From Peromyscus leucopus (lineage: Eukaryota; Chordata; Mammalia; Rodentia; Cricetidae), in assembly GCF_004664715.2 (NCBI RefSeq), contig NC_051063.1, positions 109,440,829 through 109,504,828 on the forward strand: a stretch of 64,000 nucleotides of DNA. The letters are read 5' to 3'. A model generated the notes under the pieces. It was not told where the DNA came from. It was given only the letters and a program-made list of their open reading frames with translations, and made no database searches. This document shows positions 59,278 to 64,000 of this stretch, in pieces. A program made the position numbers and the translations under genes. Each line of letters starts with the position of its first letter. The stretch's first letter is position 1.

Positions 59278-59604
59278 TGTGAGATATTTGATTACATTGT
59301 GTAAAGATATGTCACTATGGTTGGTTTAATAAAAAGCTAAATGTCCAATAGTTAGGCAGGAGCCATAGCCGGGACTTCTGGACAGAGCGAGCTCTGAGAA
59401 GAAGAAAGGTGGAGTCACTAGCCAGACGAAAGGGAGCAAGACTCACAAAAGGAAAAGTAAAAGCCATGAGTCATGTGGCAACACATAGATGAATAGAAAT
59501 GGGTTAATTTAAGTTATAAGAGCTAGTGGGACAAGTCTAAGGCATGGGCCAAGCCTTCATAATTAATAAGTCTCTGTGTTGTTTTATGTGAGCTGGAGGC
59601 TACA
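59278..59604 (+). mobile_element. Rodent ERV LTR at an L1 deletion junction
   Basis: The element starts 'tgtgagatatttgattacat', has 'ggtttaataaaaagctaaat' and 'ccaatagttaggcaggag' near its start, and ends after 'ataagtctctgtgttgtttt' at about 'ggaggctaca'. It has TG/CA ends and a length of about 327 bp, shorter than my memory of the family. Flanking 6-mers (aaatat and gctgat) do not match. It separates L1 ORF1 from late ORF2 sequence, so its arrival is linked to a large L1 deletion. Confidence 0.7.
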
Positions 59605-60198
59605 GCTGATAAGCAATTTCAGCAATGTAGCTGGATAAAAAATTAACTCTCAAAAGTCAGTAACCTTCCTATAGATAAAAGACAAATAGACTGAGAAAGA
59701 AATCAGGGAAAAAAAACAATCTTCACAATAGTTTCAAAAATATAAAATATCTTGTAATAACTGTAACCAAGCAAGTTTAAAACTTGTATGATAAAAACTT
59801 TAAGACATTGAAGAAAGAAATTGAAGAAGATATCAGAAAACGCTCATGGATTGGTAGGGTTAGTATAGTCAATATGGCCATCCTATCAAAAGCAATTTAC
59901 ATATCAATGCAATACAATCTCCATCAATCTCCCAACACAGTTCTTCACAGAACTTTAAATGACAATTTTTACTTTCATATGGAAATACCCATACACAACA
60001 ACAGCAACAATAAACATAGCTAAAACAATCCTGAACAATAAAGAAACTGCGGGAGATATCACCGTCTATGACCTCAAATTGTACTAAGGGGCAATAGTAA
60101 TAAAAACAACATGGTATTGTCATAAAACAGAAATGTTTATCAATGGAACTCCCAGACATAAATCTACACCTGATTTTTGATAAAGAAACCAGAAATAC
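59605..60198 (+). pseudogene. L1 ORF2 C-terminal part, broken
   Basis: The L1 resumes with 'cagcaatgtagctggataaa' (ORF2, thumb/post-reverse-transcriptase region). At 59784-59900 the frame reads MYDKNFKTLKKEIEED, then SWIGRVSIVNMAILSKAIY, which is the L1 ORF2 pattern with a short deletion between. Stops follow. The endonuclease and the reverse-transcriptase active site are not in this window's copy, so it cannot be functional. Confidence 0.85.
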
Positions 60199-60723
60199 TG
60201 TGGTGGTATTGTGTTCCCCAAAATATTGTGCACCCTAATAAACTTATCTGAGGTCAGAGACAGAACAGCCACTACATACAAAGGCTAGAAAATGGTGGCA
60301 CTCACACCTTTAGTCTTAGCATTCCAGAAGCAGAAATCCCTCTGGATCTCTGTGAGTTCAAGGCCACATTGGAACCAGCCAGGCATGGAGACACACGCCT
60401 TTAATCCCAGAAAGCAAGCCTTTAATCCCAGGGAGTGATGGTAGAAAGCAAAAAGGTATATAAGGGGTGAGGACCAGAAACTAGAAGCATTTGGCCTGGT
60501 TAAGCATTTGGCCTGGTTAAGCTTCAGGCTTTTGAGCAGCAGTTCAACTGAGAGCCATTGGGATGAGGACACAGAAGCTTCCAGTCTGAGGAAACAAGAC
60601 CAGCTGAGGAATTGACAAGATGAGGTAGCTGTCACTTGTTCTGCGTCTGATCTTCCAGTTCACCCCAATAACTGGCCTCAGGTTTGATTTTATTAATAAG
60701 GACTCTTTAAGATTCATACTCTA
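60199..60723 (+). mobile_element. Composite rodent ERV LTR with B1-derived segments, inserted in L1
   Basis: This 525-bp element begins 'tgtggtggtattgtgttccc'. It contains two B1-like stretches (about 60290-60385 and 60385-60430) and a TATA box (GGTATATAAGG, about 60455-60466) as expected of an LTR promoter. A 17-bp direct duplication lies near 60485-60518. Flanking hexamers aaatac (60193-60198) and tcatac (60724-60729) share 4 of 6 bases. L1 ORF2 sequence continues without loss on both sides, so this inserted into the L1. I associate the family with cricetid genomes. Confidence 0.75.
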
Positions 60724-62000
60724 TCATACACACTGAGAAAAAGCATCATCAACAAATTTTGCTGGTCAAACTGGATGGCTGCACATGGAAAAGTGTATAT
60801 AAAATCCATCCTTTTCAGCCTGCACAAGACTGAACTCTTGCTGGATCAAGGAATTCAAATAATGCTAGACACTTTTATGTGAATCTAATAGAAGAGAAAG
60901 TGAGAATAATTTTGATGTCATTGGCACAGGAAAAGACTTTCTGAATAGAACATTATTAGCACAAGGCACTAAGTACAACAATTAATAAATGGTATCTCAT
61001 GAAACTGAAAAGCTTCTGCCTGGTAAAGGACATCATCATTTGGACAAAGTGGCAGCCTACAAAATGGAAAAAGATTTTTACCAACTACGTATTTGATAGA
61101 GGGCTAATATCTAAAATACATAAATAACTCAAAAAAACTGATTCCAAGAAAAAATAACCCAATTTAAAAATGCAGTGCTGATCTAAATAGAATTCTCAAA
61201 AGAGAAAACACAAATGTTGAGTAAAACTTAAAGAAATGTTTAACATCCTTAGTCATCAGGGAAATGTAAATCAAAACTACTTTGAGATTTCATCTTACAC
61301 TAGCCAGAATGGCCAAGATCAATAATACAAGTGACAGCTCATGTTGGTGAGGAGATGGAATAAGGGAACATTCATTCATTGCTGGTGGGACTGAAAGCTT
61401 GTATAGCTACCACAGAAATCAATGTGGTGGTTCCTCAGGAATTTGGGAATAGATGCACCTCAAACCCAGCTGTACTGCTTTTGGACATATACCCAAAGGA
61501 TGCTTTGTCCTATCACAGAGACAATTGTGCATCCATATTTATTGCTGCTCTATTCACAATAGCAAGAAACTGGAAATAATATAGATATTCCTCAATAGAA
61601 AATGGATAAAGAAAATGTCATACGTTTACACAAGGGAATACCACTCAGCTATGAAAAAAAATGAAATCATGAAATTCTAAGGTAAATGGATGGAGCTAAA
61701 AAGAATTATCCTGAGTGAGGTAACTCATACTTCAAATGACAAATGTGGCATGTGTTCGTTTATATGTGAATGTTAGTTATTAAGTCTTTAATAAGCAAGC
61801 TACAATGCATACAATCACAGAGGTTAAGTATAGGGAAACCAACTGAAGGAGTATTGAATCATCCTAGGAAGAGGAAACAGAGTAGATAGTTATGGATGGG
61901 ATGGGGAAAATAATGGAATTAGGGAGACAATATTGGGAGGGGCAATAAAACGAAGCCATGTGAGGGGTTGTTTAGAAATATAACAACAGTAGAAGTTTAC
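60724..62000 (+). pseudogene. L1 ORF2 end, broken
   Basis: ORF2 continues after the LTR ('acaaattttgctggtcaaac', 'aactggatggctgcacatgg'), through 'aacattattagcacaaggca' and 'caatttaaaaatgcagtgct', to the C-terminal cysteine-rich part. The frame at about 61480-61600 reads LLLDIYPKDALSYH and IFIAALFTIARNWK, typical of ORF2. Many stops and frameshifts break it. The end is near 61800, where the 3' UTR starts. Confidence 0.88.
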
Positions 62001-63455
62001 TAAAATATATATGTATATGAAGATGATCTAAATGGAATTAGCAAATAATGGGGGGATGGAATCCTAATTGAACATCTCTCATCACCAACTGAAGCCTCCA
62101 GTTCCATGAACAGCTTATAGCTTATCATGTTGTTTTCCAAAGAGGCCCCATGAAAACTCCTAAACAACCCAACTATTGTCAAAGCTACTGGTTGCTCTAC
62201 ACAAAACTGGTGGTAAAGCCCTATTTCTGAAGACAAAATTTATACAACTCATTGAACATGGAGAGGTCAAGCTGGGATCTACCTAGTGTCTTTACCCCTA
62301 CTGACTAGTATTCATGGTATGGCAAGGTACTCTGAATGCTATGTAAGGACAAAACCTTCAATCGACAATGATGACCTGCATGTAAATTGTACTATTGTAA
62401 TAGTGGTAATTGTAGAATTAACTCTCCAGTATCTGATATTTCAGGCCCATTCCACAAGATGGAACCCATCCCTGGCACTGCTTGGGTGACCAAAAACCTA
62501 AGATTAGATATGGCAGGAACCCAGGGGAAAACAAAATACTACTACAAGATGTTTAACAATAAAATTACTCCTAATGATATTTTTCTACATTAGTATATCA
62601 GTGTCTTGCTCAGTCATCATCAGAGAAACTTCTTCCTGAAGTAGATGGAAAGAAATATAGAGACTCGTAGCTGGACAAGATGGAGAGAGTTAAGAGATCT
62701 TGGAACACTTGGTCCTAAATGGTACTTCTCCATATATTCCCTTCCCTCAGGGCTCAGGGAATCTTAGAGAAGAGGAGATAGAAAGAATGTAGAAACTAGG
62801 GGGAATGGAGGACACCAAAGAAACAAGGCCTTCTAAACCCCAGGACCAAAGCACATATGAACTCATGGAGACTGTGGCAACATGCACAGGGCCTGGGTCT
62901 GTGCCAGATGGGGTCCCAGTGCTGAGAGTAGAGATGGACATAAGCCCACACCTGCAATCCAATGGAATCGTAGTGGGTATACAAACCACTCTTAAGGCTA
63001 GGCCTGATGCCCAACAGTAGATAGTCAACACAAAACAAACTCAATGGTAGTTTTAGAGATTTATTTTTTCCCTTTTGTTTTATAATGTTTTTTTTTCTGA
63101 TCATTTTTTCTTACCCTACAGGTCTTTTGCTTATATTTCACAGTTTCCAATTTTGTGTTCTTAGGAAACTTTTATCATGCCAACTTGTGTTTATCTGTGT
63201 CTATATATTTTTCTTGTGTTTTTCCTTTGGCTCTATGCTTTTCTGTTCATTTGTTTTGTCCTACTCATGTTTTCTTTATTTTATCATATTTTCTCTTTTC
63301 TTTATTTCCAGATGACTGTTTTATTTATTTCCAGATGAGAGACAGCAAGAAAGGATGTGGATTTGTGTAGGTGGGGAGGTAGAGTGGGTCTGAAAGGAGT
63401 TGGGAAGGACAACCATAATCAGAATATATTCTATAAAAATCTATCTTTAAAGATA
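62001..63455 (+). mobile_element. L1 3' untranslated region
   Basis: The long 3' UTR ends with 'agatgagagacagcaagaaa', 'ggatgtggatttgtgtaggt', 'ggggaggtagagtgggtctg', 'gaaggacaaccataatcaga' and 'atatattctataaaaatcta', which is the rodent L1 3' terminus. A T-rich block at 63060-63310 lies before it. Open frames here (up to 102 codons) have no known protein match. Confidence 0.8.
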
Positions 63456-63649
63456 AATATTATATCCATATAACACAGTTCACTTATTCATTTCTTCATG
63501 AACACTTTAATAGAATATCAACCAGTGTAGTTAGAGAAGAACAAAGAAAGGCATCCACCCTGGGAAGTAAAGGGTATATTGTATCTGCTGACAGAAAACG
63601 TGATTAAATATTTGGAAAACTATCAATACTTCATACAAGAAATAACTAA
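63456..63649. other. Short spacer between L1 fragments
   Basis: AT-rich sequence without a recognised feature. The start of the next L1 remnant may lie here. Confidence 0.5.
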
Positions 63650-63805
63650 TGTTTTCAGTACAATTGCTGTATATAAAATCCTTATACAAAATGACTATCA
63701 TTCCTGTGTACTAGTAATAAACTTTTTTGAAAGAAATGAAGCAAATATTATTTATAACAATATAAAATATGTATATTCAAATAAAACAAAATTAGTAGGC
63801 TGAAG
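63650..63805 (+). pseudogene. Second L1 ORF2 remnant
   Basis: The plus frame reads FSTIAVYKILIQND, then NNIKYVYSNKTKL, matching the L1 ORF2 pattern around 'F-S-x-x-A-x-Y-K-I-x-x-Q' and 'x-I-K-Y-L-G'. The DNA blocks 'tttcagtacaattgctgtat' and 'cattcctgtgtactagtaat' agree. It is a separate, older fragment from the L1 that ends at 63455, since this part of ORF2 comes before the C-terminus. Confidence 0.65.
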
Positions 63806-63926
63806 AAATACATGCACCCTTCATATTAATTGTAGCATTAGTCACAATATCAGAATATTTAATCAGTCTGCTTTCTTGTTCATTTCTACAGCTCTGTTAA
63901 TATCACATAATCTTGTTGATTTGAAA

Positions 63927-63931
<5 letters not shown>

Positions 63932-63959
<28 letters not shown>
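63932..63959. repeat. (AC)14 microsatellite
   Basis: A short array, followed by an ACATACAC spacer that leads into the trinucleotide tract. Confidence 0.93.
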
Positions 63960-63963
<4 letters not shown>

Positions 63964-63972
63964 TACACACAC

Positions 63973-64000
63973 CACCGCCGCCGCTGCCACCACCACCACC
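63973..64000. repeat. CCG/CCA trinucleotide tract at window edge
   Basis: CCACCGCCGCCGCTGCCACC and further CCACC units run to the last base. The array is cut by the window end, so its length is unknown. It is the most GC-rich tract in the window. Confidence 0.9.

Noticed and set aside
62747..63104. Open frames of 94 and 102 codons near the L1 end
   Set aside because: They lie in the antisense of the L1 3' untranslated region.

Overview
This window is mammalian nuclear DNA, most likely from a muroid rodent and probably a cricetid (hamster, vole or deer-mouse group). The evidence is the repeat content: B1, B2/B3, B4 and ID-type SINEs, a URR1 hAT element, and rodent LINE-1 on both strands. At least three rodent-type LTRs are present, two of them near-identical in organisation. 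One young B1 (30025-30182) has the diagnostic form that I associate with cricetid genomes. The species cannot be fixed from the window alone.

I find no protein-coding gene, tRNA or rRNA. Every open frame is short (at most 124 codons). None shows a recognisable host protein domain, and many simply translate CA, GA or CT repeats or SINEs. The window therefore reads as intergenic or deep intronic sequence. It cannot tell me which gene, if any, it lies in.

Layout. 1-9.7 kb is mostly unique sequence with degenerate MIRs, an antisense L1 3' end (7.2-7.7 kb), a possible old LTR (8.2-8.6 kb), and the best non-repeat block in the window (4.8-5.65 kb). That block has locally raised CpG and clustered homeodomain and forkhead core motifs. 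9.7-26 kb holds old L1 remnants, MIRs, B1 and B4 SINEs, several microsatellites and a URR1 transposon at 25.6 kb. 26.4-31.4 kb is a retroelement cluster: an MLT1-like LTR, two solo LTRs of one family in opposite orientation with perfect 6-bp target-site duplications, a perfect (AT)29 tract, and a young B1 with a perfect 15-bp duplication. 31.4-33 kb carries a perfect 31-bp tandem duplication and a 33-bp x 4 minisatellite. 33-57 kb is unique sequence mixed with SINEs, L2 and MIR remnants, a 393-bp MaLR-like LTR (40.0-40.4 kb) and many long GT/CA and GA tracts. 57.8-63.8 kb is LINE-dominated: an antisense old L1, then a sense rodent L1 that has lost most of its ORFs and is split by two LTRs, then another ORF2 remnant. 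The window ends in a CCG/CCA-rich trinucleotide tract.

No genes interact here. The main value of the window is repeat stratigraphy, a few candidate regulatory blocks, and several unstable or structure-forming tracts. I found no new biological system. Repeat family names come from memory of consensus sequences, not from a database search. Boundaries of old repeats are approximate unless a target-site duplication is given.
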